Source: Rickettsiales bacterium
GTDB lineage: Bacteria > Pseudomonadota > Alphaproteobacteria > Rickettsiales > Deianiraeaceae
DNA: 19,307 bases
Reading direction: 5' to 3'
Assembly (NCBI GenBank): GCA_947424985.1
Contig: CANDYN010000007.1
Location: 1 to 19,307 of the forward strand
The translations under genes and the position numbers were made by a program. Shown one piece after another: positions 8,733-17,402 of this stretch. The number at the start of each line of letters is the position of its first letter. Position 1 is the first letter of the stretch. The notes below the pieces were generated by a model, which was given only the letters and a program-made list of their open reading frames with translations, did no database searches and was not told where the DNA came from.

Positions 8733-9029
8733 TTATTCGTAATCGTCTGTTGGTATCAATTCTTTTTCAATTGTTTCATTTAAAATACTGGAAGTTTTTT
8801 TGGATTTTGAATGCACAATCGTTAAAAGTAAAGAGTTTAACAGAAAAACCAAGACAACAGTTCCGGTAAATTTTGTTGCAGGCGTTAAACGCGATGTAGC
8901 ATTATTAAATGGATTTGTTACTCTTGATATAAGTCCATCACTACTACTTTTTTGAGTCAAAACCAAAAAAACGATCAAAAGTCCAGATATAATTTCGATT
9001 GTCATTAATATATTATATAATCCTTGCAT
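8733..9029 (-). CDS. secG: preprotein translocase subunit SecG
   Basis: SecG is the small auxiliary subunit of the SecYEG channel. It shows the expected two-helix pattern: helix 1 IEIISGLLIVFLVLTQKSS, a polar middle (SDGLISRVTNPFNNATSRLT) and helix 2 TKFTGTVVLVFLLNSLLLTI, followed by a charged tail. The middle lacks the glycine-rich GGG stretch common in other SecG proteins. The frame extends to a GTG at 9044, but the ATG at 9029 (or ATG 9005) gives a more typical N-terminus. It is divergent from the pseudouridine synthase gene and followed at once by lolA. Confidence 0.85.
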   Translation of the reverse strand: MQGLYNILMTIEIISGLLIVFLVLTQKSSSDGLISRVTNPFNNATSRLTPATKFTGTVVLVFLLNSLLLTIVHSKSKKTSSILNETIEKELIPTDDYE

Positions 9030-9073
9030 ATAAAAATAATTCACTTTAACTAGAATAAGTTATATTATTTATA

Positions 9074-10060
9074 ATGCAAGAAAAAATTATCAAAGATGAA
9101 TTTAGTGAATTTTCCGGTATCAGAATTGATATTTTTTTGCACAAACAATATAGTGATATGTCAAGATCTGCAATTCAAGAAAAGATGAAAAAAGGATTGG
9201 TTTTGCTGAACGATAGAACGATAAAAAGCAGCTATAGACTTGAACCGAATGACAGAATAACAATGCTGGATGCTTTTTTTGAATATGAAAAACAGGATTT
9301 ATCTGTAATAAAAAAGTACGAGTTAGATCTTGATATAGTTTTTGAAGATAAAGATATTTTAATTGTAAATAAACCTGCTGGAATTTCGTCTCATCCTTCG
9401 AAATTTGACAATGAAAAAACGCTTGTAAATGCACTTGTAAATAAATTTTCCCAAGACGATCTTTCGGATCATGCCGGTCCGGATAGACTTGGAATAGTTC
9501 ATAGGCTCGATAAAGAGACATCTGGACTTATGGTTGTTGCAAAAAATAATGAAATGCATGCAAAACTATCGGATTTACTTAAGGAAAAAACGGATTTTAA
9601 GCGGAAATATTTGGCAATTTGTTATGGTGTTCCGACGCCCGCAAGTGGAACGATTGAAAAATATATGAAAAAAGGGTCCTTTCTTGATAAAAGAATGGTT
9701 TTGTGTGATGAAGACGACGCAACGGCTCGTTTTTCAAAGACACATTATAAGGTTTTAAAGACTTTTTTAAATGGCGAGATTTCCTTAATTGAGTTTGAAT
9801 TGGATACCGGTAGAACTCATCAAATCAGACTTCATATTTGCTCAATTGGACATGGAATCGTTGGGGATAAGGTTTATGTTTACAGAAAAAATCTGGTATC
9901 CAGTAAAGATCTGCGTGAAAGAATTGCAGTTTTGCCAGGTCAAATGCTTTGTTCGTATTATTTATCTCTCGTGCATCCAAAAACTGGTAAATTTTCTGAA
10001 TTTCAAATTGAAATGCCAGAAGCAATGCTAAATTTACTTGAGTCTTTGAAAAAGATTTAA
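9074..10060 (+). CDS. RluA-family 23S rRNA pseudouridine synthase (RluD-like)
   Basis: 328 aa, normal for RluC/RluD enzymes, which turn uridines of 23S rRNA into pseudouridine. An N-terminal S4 RNA-binding domain spans about residues 13-70 (GIRIDIFLHKQYSDMSRSAI). The catalytic domain has NKPAGISSHPS (99-109) and the active-site motif HRLDKETSG with Asp146. RTHQIRLH closes the RNA-contact core. The HPS...LVNALVNKF...GIVHRLDKETSG pattern is closer to RluD than RluC, but the target positions cannot be fixed from sequence alone. The ATG is preceded by AT-rich sequence with no ribosome-binding motif. Confidence 0.9.
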   Translation: MQEKIIKDEFSEFSGIRIDIFLHKQYSDMSRSAIQEKMKKGLVLLNDRTIKSSYRLEPNDRITMLDAFFEYEKQDLSVIKKYELDLDIVFEDKDILIVNKPAGISSHPSKFDNEKTLVNALVNKFSQDDLSDHAGPDRLGIVHRLDKETSGLMVVAKNNEMHAKLSDLLKEKTDFKRKYLAICYGVPTPASGTIEKYMKKGSFLDKRMVLCDEDDATARFSKTHYKVLKTFLNGEISLIEFELDTGRTHQIRLHICSIGHGIVGDKVYVYRKNLVSSKDLRERIAVLPGQMLCSYYLSLVHPKTGKFSEFQIEMPEAMLNLLESLKKI

Positions 10061-10069
10061 AAAAAATTC

Positions 10070-10097
10070 TTGCAAATTAGTTTTACTGTGGTATTAA
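10070..10097 (+). promoter_or_regulatory. weak candidate promoter before the VirB2-like gene
   Basis: TTGCAA (10070-10075) and TATTAA (10092-10097) are 16 bases apart, 24 bases before the ATG. It is a modest match in AT-rich sequence. Confidence 0.3.
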
Positions 10098-10121
10098 GAG
10101 TTTTGCACATCTTTAAAGTAT

Positions 10122-10646
10122 ATGAAATACCCTGTAATGCTTTTATCCATATTTTTGTTTTCGGCTAATGCGCTAGCTGGAACTACCACGTTTGGTAATG
10201 TTTGTGCTACCCCAGATGCTTGCATTGATGGGTTATATTGTGATGATGGCACCTGTATTAAGTCTTCGCAGACATCTTGTTCTGCAACAAAACCCTGTTC
10301 TATAGGGCAATCTTGTTTTAAAATTGATACGTCTACGTTCTCTTACGCGGTTCCGAATGTAGTGGTTTCTGCTGCTGCTGAGAAGGGATTGTGTGGAAAT
10401 GCTGCAAGTGGTGTTAATAATAATGCATTTCAACAATCGTTTTGTGTTGCATATGGCTTTATAACGGGAAGTGTTGGAAAGGGAGTTTCTGTTTTTGCTG
10501 TGGTTTCCGTGGGAATATTTTTCTTTTTAGGTAAGGTTACGTGGGGATCGGCCGCTGCTGTTGTTATAGCAATTGGTACGATATATGGCGCTCCAATGAT
10601 TGTTTCGGTATTGACCGGCAGCTCTGTGTTATGTAAGGCGTCTTAG
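10122..10646 (+). CDS. VirB2/TrbC-like pilin with Cys-rich N-terminal domain
   Basis: 174 aa. A signal peptide (residues 1-19, ending ANALA) is followed by a Cys-rich segment with seven cysteines (28, 34, 40, 45, 53, 59, 65). It contains two copies of the pattern C-x5-C-x2-G-x2-C (28-40 and 53-65). Further cysteines are at 91, 108 and 171. The C-terminal half is a two-helix VirB2/TrbC pilin domain: FITGSVGKGVSVFAVVSVG, FFFLGKVTWG, then AAAVVIAIGTIYGAPMIVSV. VirB2 is the major pilus subunit of type IV secretion systems. No other virB gene is near, but scattered virB2 copies occur in Rickettsiales. Usual VirB2 proteins are about 100-120 aa, so the 80-residue Cys-rich ectodomain is an addition. 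It lies 24 bases before the exporter gene and is probably co-transcribed with it. Confidence 0.75.
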   Translation: MKYPVMLLSIFLFSANALAGTTTFGNVCATPDACIDGLYCDDGTCIKSSQTSCSATKPCSIGQSCFKIDTSTFSYAVPNVVVSAAAEKGLCGNAASGVNNNAFQQSFCVAYGFITGSVGKGVSVFAVVSVGIFFFLGKVTWGSAAAVVIAIGTIYGAPMIVSVLTGSSVLCKAS

Positions 10647-10670
10647 TTAAGCGTGAGCGTAGCTAACAAA

Positions 10671-12404
10671 ATGGACATATCTCTTTGGAAAAGATTGGTT
10701 GTTTCCTATGTATTCGTATATAAAAAAAGAATATCTATCGCTGTAATTTTCATGATTTTGTCGGCACTTGCTACGGCACTTTCCGCAAATCTTATAGATC
10801 CAGTAATAAACAAGGTTTTTATTAACAAGGATATTGGGCAATTATATTCAATATGCGCTTTAATTGTGGCTGCTTTTTTAATCAAATCTTTATCGGTATA
10901 TGCTTATAAAGTTTTGATGAACGGTGTTGAGGTTGGGATATCAACAAAGCTTTCTCAGGATTTATTTGAAAAGTTAATTTTTTTAAAAATAGATGACCTA
11001 GCTAGCATTAAAACAGGAAAAATAATAACATATTTTAGCTCAGATATAAGAAATATAAAAACAATTATGAGCGCTGTAATAGTTAATGTTGCAAAAGAGG
11101 CCTTGACGGTGGTGTTTTTGGTGGGGTTGATGTTTTTTAAAAGCCCAACTCTCTCATGCATTGCTCTTTTTGGTTTTCCAATCGCTTTTTATCCGCTAGT
11201 AAAACTTACAAAGCAATTAAGAAAAATATATAAGTTATCTCAGGACAAGGCAGTTCGAGTAAATATTTTTTTGCAAAATATTTTTGATGGTGTAAAAACA
11301 GTAAAATCTTTTTGTCAGGAAGAGTATGAATCAAAAAATATGCAAAAAATTCTTGATGAAATATTAAATCTTGAAATAAAATCCGGGAAAGTTGGTTTTA
11401 TAGGGTCGCCTTTAATGGAGTTTGTTGGGGGTTTGGCGGCTAGTCTTGTAATTTTATACGGTGGTTATAATGTTATAAATGGTGACATGACTCCTGGAAG
11501 TTTTTTTGCTTTTTTAACTGCACTTTTGATGCTTTATAAGCCAATAAAATCAACGTCAAATCTGGGAATGGTACTTCAATCGGGCTATATTTCCTTACAA
11601 AGAATTTTTGAAGTTCTAGATATGAAGGTTGATACGAGAAGCGATAAGGGTAGATGGGATCTTGATTTTAGCAATGTTTGTTTGGAATTTAAAAATTTAT
11701 CTTTTAGATACGGTGGCGGTGAAAATGAATCACATGTTTTACATGGACTTGACATAGATATTAAGAAGTATCAAAAAGTAGCGCTCGTTGGTGAATCTGG
11801 CGGAGGAAAATCGACAATTGTTAAGTTGATATTGAAATTTCATAAGGTTGAAGATGGGCAAATATTTATAAATGGGGTTGATATAAATGAAATCAATACG
11901 ACATTTTTGAGAAAAAATATTAGTTATGTCGGGCAAGATGTAATGCTTTTTGATGGAACTATTTTATCAAATTTGACATACGGAATACAAGATTATACGA
12001 GTGCTGATCTGGAAAGGGTATTAAAGCTTGCAAATGCGTTTGATTTTGTTGAAAATTTACCAAGAAAACTCAATACAAAAGTCGGACACATGGGTGGGAA
12101 TTTATCGTCTGGACAAAGACAGAGAATAATAATTGCACGCGCAATGCTTAAAGATGCACCAATTGTAATACTTGACGAAGCTACATCTGCACTTGACAAT
12201 AAGACTGAGAGAGAAATACAATCTGCGCTTGATGCGTTAATTGTAAATAAAACGACTATAATAATAGCCCATCGTCTCCAAACTATTACTTCTTGTGATA
12301 AAATTTATCTTTTAGAGTCTGGAGTTGTTGCGGAAAGTGGAACGCATGACGAGTTATTACAAAACAAAGATTCGAAATATTTTGGCATGTGGCATAGATA
12401 TTAA
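10671..12404 (+). CDS. MsbA-like ABC exporter (ATPase and permease fused)
   Basis: 577 aa half-transporter. Six membrane helices span about residues 1-310 (first helix after VFVYKKRISIAVIFMILSAL), with the ICD segment TGKIITYFSSDIRNIK. The nucleotide-binding domain has Walker A GESGGGKST (from about residue 374), Q-loop YVGQDVM, signature LSSGQRQRI (about 478), Walker B IVILDEATSALD (about 497) and the H-loop IIAHRL. Full length for the MsbA/lipid A exporter group; lipid flipping is the likely role, but other hydrophobic substrates are possible. I chose ATG 10671; GTG 10653 in the same frame is an alternative, 6 bases after the pilin stop. Unlike the ABC genes at 530-2571, this one keeps its ATPase. 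Confidence 0.9.
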   Translation: MDISLWKRLVVSYVFVYKKRISIAVIFMILSALATALSANLIDPVINKVFINKDIGQLYSICALIVAAFLIKSLSVYAYKVLMNGVEVGISTKLSQDLFEKLIFLKIDDLASIKTGKIITYFSSDIRNIKTIMSAVIVNVAKEALTVVFLVGLMFFKSPTLSCIALFGFPIAFYPLVKLTKQLRKIYKLSQDKAVRVNIFLQNIFDGVKTVKSFCQEEYESKNMQKILDEILNLEIKSGKVGFIGSPLMEFVGGLAASLVILYGGYNVINGDMTPGSFFAFLTALLMLYKPIKSTSNLGMVLQSGYISLQRIFEVLDMKVDTRSDKGRWDLDFSNVCLEFKNLSFRYGGGENESHVLHGLDIDIKKYQKVALVGESGGGKSTIVKLILKFHKVEDGQIFINGVDINEINTTFLRKNISYVGQDVMLFDGTILSNLTYGIQDYTSADLERVLKLANAFDFVENLPRKLNTKVGHMGGNLSSGQRQRIIIARAMLKDAPIVILDEATSALDNKTEREIQSALDALIVNKTTIIIAHRLQTITSCDKIYLLESGVVAESGTHDELLQNKDSKYFGMWHRY

Positions 12405-12412
12405 TTTTTTAC

Positions 12413-12440
12413 TTGAAAATTAATTTTTCCATATTATCTT
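12413..12440 (+). promoter_or_regulatory. candidate promoter before ndk
   Basis: TTGAAA (12413-12418) and TATCTT (12435-12440) are 16 bases apart and end 21 bases before the ndk ATG. It is plausible but lies in AT-rich sequence. Confidence 0.3.
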
Positions 12441-12461
12441 AATCATATATTAATATTTTTT

Positions 12462-12875
12462 ATGCAAAAAACACTTTCAATCATAAAGCCGGACGCGGTT
12501 AAAAGGAATATAACCGGAAAAATAAATACAATTATAGAAAATGCAGGTCTTAAGATTATTGCACAAAAAATGATGAAGCTAACCAAAAAACAAGCTGAAA
12601 GTTTTTACGAAGTGCACGCAGCAAGACCTTTTTTTGGAGAACTTGTTGAGACGATGACTGCTGGAAAAGTTGTTGTTCAGGTTTTGGAGGGCGAAAATGC
12701 TGTTGAAAAATATCGTGAAGTTATCGGTGCAACAAATCCGAAAGAAGCAAAGCCTGGAACAATAAGAGCGGAACATGCAATTTCAATAGGTGAAAACTCT
12801 ATCCATGGGTCTGATTCAATTGAAAATGCAGCAAGAGAAATTTCATTTTTCTTTGCAGAAAGCAAATTGTTGTAA
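12462..12875 (+). CDS. ndk: nucleoside diphosphate kinase
   Basis: 137 aa, full length. Ndk transfers the terminal phosphate between NTPs and NDPs through a phospho-histidine and keeps nucleotide pools balanced. It opens with TLSIIKPDAVKRN, and the active-site motif NSIHGSDS contains His115. GATNPKEAKPGTIRAEHA is the conserved nucleotide-binding segment. The stop TAA shares its last base with the prmC ATG (TAATG), so the two genes are translationally coupled. The 30 bases before the ATG are nearly all A and T, with no ribosome-binding motif. Confidence 0.97.
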   Translation: MQKTLSIIKPDAVKRNITGKINTIIENAGLKIIAQKMMKLTKKQAESFYEVHAARPFFGELVETMTAGKVVVQVLEGENAVEKYREVIGATNPKEAKPGTIRAEHAISIGENSIHGSDSIENAAREISFFFAESKLL

Positions 12876-13735
12876 TGAATTTTATTGAGGCTTTAAAGTT
12901 TTTAAGATCTGAGCTTTCGGGCTTGGATCTCGAGTTTGAAGTCTCGTTGATTTTACAACATATATCGAAACAAAATATCTCTAATTTGAAAGCTTTTGGG
13001 TTTGATTTTTCAAATGAACAAATTGATGTAATAAAATCAATTTGCAAAAAAAGAAAACTTGGTGAACCTCTTGCGTATATTTTAAAAACCACGAATTTTT
13101 ATGGACTTGATTTTGATCTTGATGAATCTTGTTTGATACCGCGTTTTGACTCAGAATCTTTGATTGAAAACTTGCTTAAAAATCTTGATTTATCGGAAAA
13201 AGATGAAGTTAATATTATAGATATTTGCTCCGGAAGTGGATGTCTGGGAATTGCACTTTGTGATCAAATTTTACGAAAATATCAAACCAAAATAACAATT
13301 GATTTTCTTGATATTTCCAAGGAATCTTTGTTGATTGCAGAAAAAAACGCCCACAGATTATTACCAAATTCGATAAAAACAAACTTTATTGATTACGATA
13401 TATTATCGAATTATAAGGCTGAACGTGGGAAATACGATATTATAGTTTCAAATCCACCTTATATTAAGTCAGAAGATATTGTAAATCTTGAAATTCAAGT
13501 GCGAGATTTTGAGCCAAAAATTGCCCTTGATGGAGGTTTCGATGGGCTTATTTTTTATCGAAAACTTGCGGAAATTATTCCAAATATTGCGAAAGAAAGT
13601 GTACTTTGTGGGCTTGAATTTGGCATTAATCAGGAAGGCGATATTTTAAAAATCTTTGAGAGTGTTTCGGCGAATTCAAAGATTTACAAGGATCTATCTC
13701 AAATTAATCGCGGGATTGTTTTTAATTTGCTATAA
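12875..13735 (+). CDS. prmC: peptide chain release factor glutamine methyltransferase PrmC/HemK
   Basis: 286 aa. PrmC methylates the Gln of the GGQ motif of release factors RF1 and RF2 using S-adenosylmethionine. An N-terminal helical domain (with KLGEPLAYILKTTNFYGLDF, residues 61-80) is followed by the methyltransferase domain. That domain has DICSGSGCLGIAL (116-128) and the catalytic NPPYI (193-197). The start overlaps the ndk stop by one base. The end overlaps the convergent thrS gene by 6 bases. Confidence 0.93.
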   Translation: MNFIEALKFLRSELSGLDLEFEVSLILQHISKQNISNLKAFGFDFSNEQIDVIKSICKKRKLGEPLAYILKTTNFYGLDFDLDESCLIPRFDSESLIENLLKNLDLSEKDEVNIIDICSGSGCLGIALCDQILRKYQTKITIDFLDISKESLLIAEKNAHRLLPNSIKTNFIDYDILSNYKAERGKYDIIVSNPPYIKSEDIVNLEIQVRDFEPKIALDGGFDGLIFYRKLAEIIPNIAKESVLCGLEFGINQEGDILKIFESVSANSKIYKDLSQINRGIVFNLL

Positions 13736-15640
13736 TGTTTCCTCTTGCTTAATTAGCGCAATCAGGTCTGAAATTTTATAAGTTTTGCTTTCTCCGTCGC
13801 CAAATCTTCTTATCGTAATTTCACGATTTTCTGCTTCTTTTTTGCCAAATATTCCGATAATCGGTATCTTTTTTAGTATTTGATTACGTATTTTTGCATT
13901 TAGTGTTGCTGAGTCTTTATCGATAATAACACGAATTCCATTTTCTTTCATTTCATGTAAAATCGCTTCTGCAGCTTCGTCTAGGTCGCTTGTAATTGTA
14001 CAAATTGCAATTTGAATTGGCGCGAGCCAAAGGGGCATTTTCCCGGCGTGATTCTCAATTAATATTCCAATAAAACGCTCAAGGCTTCCTAAAATTGCAC
14101 GATGAAGCATTATAGGCGTTTCTTTTTCACCGGCTTGATTGATAAACTTTGCACCAAGTCTTTCGGGCATTAAGGGGTCAAGCTGTAAAGTTCCACATTG
14201 CCATTTTCTTCCGATTGCATCTTTTAATTGGAACTCAAGCTTTGGCCCATAAAAAGCTCCTTCGCCTTCCAAAATTTCAAAACTATATCCCGCTTGACTA
14301 ACGGCGTTAGCAAGCATTTTCTCCGCCATATCCCAAGTTTCATCGCTTCCAATTCGTTTCTCAGGCCTTGTTGAAAGTTTAATTTCAACTTTTTCAAATC
14401 CAAATCTTTGGTATATCTTATGAAGTAATTTACAGAAATTTGCAGTTTCGGATTGAACTTGATCTTTTGTGCAAAAAATATGAGCATCGTCTTGAACGAA
14501 GGATCGAACTCGCATAATTCCATGGAGTGAACCGGATGGTTCATTTCTATGGCAGCAACCGAATTCAGCCATTCGAAGTGGTAAATCACGATAACTTTTG
14601 ATTCCTTGGTTGAAAATTTGAATATGTGCCGGGCAATTCATCGGTTTTATCGCAAAAGTTTTATCTTCCGTTTCGCAAACAAAGATATTATCGTGAAAAT
14701 TTTCCCAATGTCCGGATTTTTCCCATAAAATCTTATCGATAACTTGTGGAGTTTTAACTTCAAGATATCCATTTACGCCTATCTCTTGTCTTATATAGTT
14801 CTCAATTTGACGATAAATAAACCAGCCGTTTGGATGCCAAAAAATTGACCCCTGTGCTTCGTCTTGCATGTGAAAAAGATCAAGTTCGGCACCGATTTTT
14901 CGATGATCACGCTTTTCCGCTTCCTCAAGCATTGTTAAATATTCATCCATTGCAGCTTTTGAATGCCACGCAGTTCCGTAAATTCTTTGTAGCATTGGGT
15001 TTTTTGCATCTCCTCGCCAATAAGCACCGGCGATTTTCATTAACTTAAAATATTTTGTCATGCCAGTTGAGGGCGCATGTGGACCACGACAAAGGTCTAA
15101 AAAATCTCCTTGTCGATATAACGAAATTTCTTGATTTTCAGGTAAATCTGAGATAATTTCAGCTTTATAATTTTCACCAATTGATTTGAAATATTGCATT
15201 GCATCATTTCTATTCCAAATTTCTCGTTCAATTTTGAGATTTTTATTCGATATCTCTTTCATTTTAGCTTCGATTGCCTCAAGATCTTTTAGAGAAATTG
15301 GATCGGTTTTTGCTACATCATAGAAAAATCCATTTTCAATAATCGGACCGATTGTGATTTGAATTTCATCGCGGTAAATTTCTTTTAATGCTTGTGCTAA
15401 AATATGCGCTGCATCGTGCCTTAAAAGCTCAAGACAATCAGAATCGCCGCTGTCATTTGTAATAAATTTTATCTCACAATCATTGTGTATTTGCCTGTAA
15501 ATATCAAGTATTTCTCCATTAATTCGCATTGCAGTTGTTTTTTTTGCAAGCGAGATTGATATTCCCTGAGCTATTTCAAAACCCGAAATTCCTTTTCTAA
15601 ATTCTGCTATTTTTCCGTCTGGAAAAGTTATTTTAACCAT
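13730..15640 (-). CDS. thrS: threonyl-tRNA synthetase
   Basis: 636 aa, the normal bacterial length. ThrRS charges tRNA-Thr and edits mischarged serine. The order is: TGS domain (MVKITFPDGKIAEF...), editing domain with HDAAHILAQAL, a catalytic class II core, and a C-terminal anticodon-binding domain. The core has PMNCPAH (zinc-binding Cys near residue 337), motif 2 HRNEPSGSLHGIMRVRSF, the zinc-ligand region MLHRA, and motif 3 GSLERFIGILIENHAG. The anticodon domain starts near PLWLAPIQIAI. The frame is open 87 bases further up to ATG 15727, but the extra 29 residues have no counterpart in the family, so ATG 15640 is chosen. Confidence 0.96.
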   Translation of the reverse strand: MVKITFPDGKIAEFRKGISGFEIAQGISISLAKKTTAMRINGEILDIYRQIHNDCEIKFITNDSGDSDCLELLRHDAAHILAQALKEIYRDEIQITIGPIIENGFFYDVAKTDPISLKDLEAIEAKMKEISNKNLKIEREIWNRNDAMQYFKSIGENYKAEIISDLPENQEISLYRQGDFLDLCRGPHAPSTGMTKYFKLMKIAGAYWRGDAKNPMLQRIYGTAWHSKAAMDEYLTMLEEAEKRDHRKIGAELDLFHMQDEAQGSIFWHPNGWFIYRQIENYIRQEIGVNGYLEVKTPQVIDKILWEKSGHWENFHDNIFVCETEDKTFAIKPMNCPAHIQIFNQGIKSYRDLPLRMAEFGCCHRNEPSGSLHGIMRVRSFVQDDAHIFCTKDQVQSETANFCKLLHKIYQRFGFEKVEIKLSTRPEKRIGSDETWDMAEKMLANAVSQAGYSFEILEGEGAFYGPKLEFQLKDAIGRKWQCGTLQLDPLMPERLGAKFINQAGEKETPIMLHRAILGSLERFIGILIENHAGKMPLWLAPIQIAICTITSDLDEAAEAILHEMKENGIRVIIDKDSATLNAKIRNQILKKIPIIGIFGKKEAENREITIRRFGDGESKTYKISDLIALIKQEETL

Positions 15641-15749
15641 TGACACAGTGTAAATATATAAATCATTGTTAAGTAAAAATTTATTTTGCAAGATATTTAT
15701 TGAAAATAGTTTTTTGTTAGGTATCATGGAGTATCGGTAATATTGTACA

Positions 15750-16079
15750 ATGAACGATAAAGCGAATATAGTGTTAGTGGAAACAAACAGTGAGGAATTT
15801 TATAGGCAAATTGGTAAAAATATTCAATATTTTAGAAAAAACCTTGGACTAAAACAAACGGATATCGGAAGGATTGTGGGCGTTTCACCTCAGCAAATTC
15901 AGAAATATGAATCAAGTCAGACAACCGTTTCTTCGTATATGCTTTTTCTAATTGCCAACGTTTTGAAGGTTTCAATGCACGATTTGGTGTTTTTTAGAAT
16001 GGCTCAGGTTGAAGAAAAAGAGGTGAAAAAGGAAAAGAAATATGCGCGAAGTGTAAAGAGAAATGGTGATGAGTTTTAA
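15750..16079 (+). CDS. XRE-family helix-turn-helix regulator
   Basis: 109 aa. A Cro/C1-type DNA-binding domain covers about residues 17-76: IGKNIQYFRKNLGLKQTDIG (first helices), then VGVSPQQIQKYES (recognition helix region), followed by LIANVLKVSMHDLVFF. The C-terminal tail is short, highly charged (EEKEVKKEKKYARSVKRNGDEF) and probably disordered. Proteins of this type with the SPQQIQKYE motif are common in Alphaproteobacteria. It lies 6 bases before the gamma-carbonic-anhydrase-like gene and diverges from thrS. Targets are unknown. Confidence 0.88.
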   Translation: MNDKANIVLVETNSEEFYRQIGKNIQYFRKNLGLKQTDIGRIVGVSPQQIQKYESSQTTVSSYMLFLIANVLKVSMHDLVFFRMAQVEEKEVKKEKKYARSVKRNGDEF

Positions 16080-16085
16080 ATTAAT

Positions 16086-16625
16086 ATGTCGATAATTAAG
16101 GGATTTAAGAAAATAAATCCGGAAATACATAAGGATGTGTTTATTGCAGAAAATGTTGTGGTCATCGGCGACGTAAAAATTGGTGCCAAAAGCGGAATTT
16201 GGTATGGATGTGTGTTACGTGGAGATGTTGAAAAAATAAGGATTGGTGAAAATACAAATATTCAAGATGCAACAGTAATTCATGTTACGCGCGCGAATCA
16301 TCTTGCAAATAAAACTGGCGAGGAGGGCGGTCCTGTATTTATCGGAGACTCTGTTACGGTTGGACATTCATGTATTTTACATGCTTGCAAAATTGAGAGC
16401 AATTCTTTTGTCGGGATGCAATCGCTTTTAATGGATTTATCGGTTGTATCTGAATTTTCAATGCTTGCCGCAGGAAGTCTTTTATCACCGGGAAAAATTG
16501 TTCCAAGTGGAGAGCTTTGGGGCGGGAGACCTGCAAAATTTATGCGAAAACTAACCCAAGGAGAGCTTGATTATATTAAAATATCTGCCGATAATTACTA
16601 TCAATTGTCTCTTGAGTATAAATAA
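16086..16625 (+). CDS. gamma-carbonic-anhydrase-like left-handed beta-helix protein
   Basis: 179 aa made of hexapeptide repeats (ENVVVIGDVKIGAKSGIWYG, RIGENTNIQDATVIH, FIGDSVTVGHSCILHA) that form a left-handed beta-helix trimer. The three metal ligands of the gamma-CA/YrdA group are present: His66 (ATVIH), His94 (TVGH) and His99 (CILH). LRGD (residues 44-47) is the usual conserved turn. An extra loop with HVTRANHLANKTGEEGG sits between the first and second His. The C-terminus ELWGGRPAKFMRKL is typical of the family. Real carbonic anhydrase activity cannot be judged from sequence; many YrdA-like proteins lack it. It is probably co-transcribed with the XRE gene. Confidence 0.9.
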   Translation: MSIIKGFKKINPEIHKDVFIAENVVVIGDVKIGAKSGIWYGCVLRGDVEKIRIGENTNIQDATVIHVTRANHLANKTGEEGGPVFIGDSVTVGHSCILHACKIESNSFVGMQSLLMDLSVVSEFSMLAAGSLLSPGKIVPSGELWGGRPAKFMRKLTQGELDYIKISADNYYQLSLEYK

Positions 16626-16626
16626 T

Positions 16627-17301
16627 TTACGGTAAATTTATTATTTTATGTGTTTGTAAAGATAGGGTATAGCCTTGATTTAAAGCTATCTCTGTCGCAA
16701 GTTCAAGATTCTTTTTATTTTTATTTTCGTCGTATTCATCCATAGGTTGGACATAGATTTTGATATTGTCTTCAAATTTTGAAACCCAATCAGGAACATT
16801 TGAATAACCAGATAAGCTGTCGGAAACTACAAATTTTAACGCATTAATGCTATCCATAAGTCCATCGCAAACTCGTAAATATTTACCATTTACATACTTT
16901 GGTGAACAAATTACAATAACTTCTTTTGGGAAATCAGGTAAAAAAAGCGTTCCATTTGTTTCTATTTGAACGGTAAAATTATCATTTAAAAGTTCTTGAC
17001 AAAGAGGTGTAATATTTTGCCTAAGCGGTTCTCCGCCTGTGATTACGATGAGTTTTGTTTTTGGAAAATTTGTTTTTATTTGACGAACCTTAGCTAAAAC
17101 ATCGCTAAGCAAAAGGGCTTTAAAATTTTCAAATTCAGTATCGCAAAAACTGCAAGCAAGGTTACATCCGCCAAGTCTTATGAAGATTGCGCTTTGTCCT
17201 GCAAAAATTGCCTCACCTTGAAGTGTGTGGAAAATTTCCTGTATAAACAATGAACTTCCATCGGATTTTTCAGGTTTTCTTTGTGGATTTTTCCCGAACA
17301 T
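16627..17301 (-). CDS. queE: 7-carboxy-7-deazaguanine synthase QueE
   Basis: 224 aa radical-SAM enzyme that forms the 7-deazaguanine ring of queuosine from carboxytetrahydropterin. The N-terminus MFGKNPQRKPEKSDGSSLFI matches the alphaproteobacterial QueE type. TLQGEAIFAGQSA leads into the iron-sulfur motif CNLACSFC with Cys46, Cys50 and Cys53 (C-x3-C-x2-C), and ITGGEPLRQ is the SAM-binding GGEP motif. Its presence means the organism probably makes queuosine de novo, which the most reduced symbionts cannot. The gene ends one base from the convergent gamma-CA-like gene and diverges from ppiD. Confidence 0.94.
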   Translation of the reverse strand: MFGKNPQRKPEKSDGSSLFIQEIFHTLQGEAIFAGQSAIFIRLGGCNLACSFCDTEFENFKALLLSDVLAKVRQIKTNFPKTKLIVITGGEPLRQNITPLCQELLNDNFTVQIETNGTLFLPDFPKEVIVICSPKYVNGKYLRVCDGLMDSINALKFVVSDSLSGYSNVPDWVSKFEDNIKIYVQPMDEYDENKNKKNLELATEIALNQGYTLSLQTHKIINLP

Positions 17302-17402
17302 ATATTTAATTTTTCTTTAATTAAAATGGAAAAAATAAAAAAAGCAACAAAAATCTTGACTTGAAAAAAAATAGATTTTAGTTTTGCTAAGATGAAAAAA
17401 AT

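Noticed and set aside
10122..10646. A local type IV secretion operon around the pilin.
   Set aside because: The neighbours are a pseudouridine synthase and an ABC exporter; no virB3, virB4 or other partner is in the window.
15641..15727. An N-terminal extension of thrS from ATG 15727.
   Set aside because: The 29 extra residues have no match to the TGS domain start, and ATG 15640 begins exactly at the family N-terminus.
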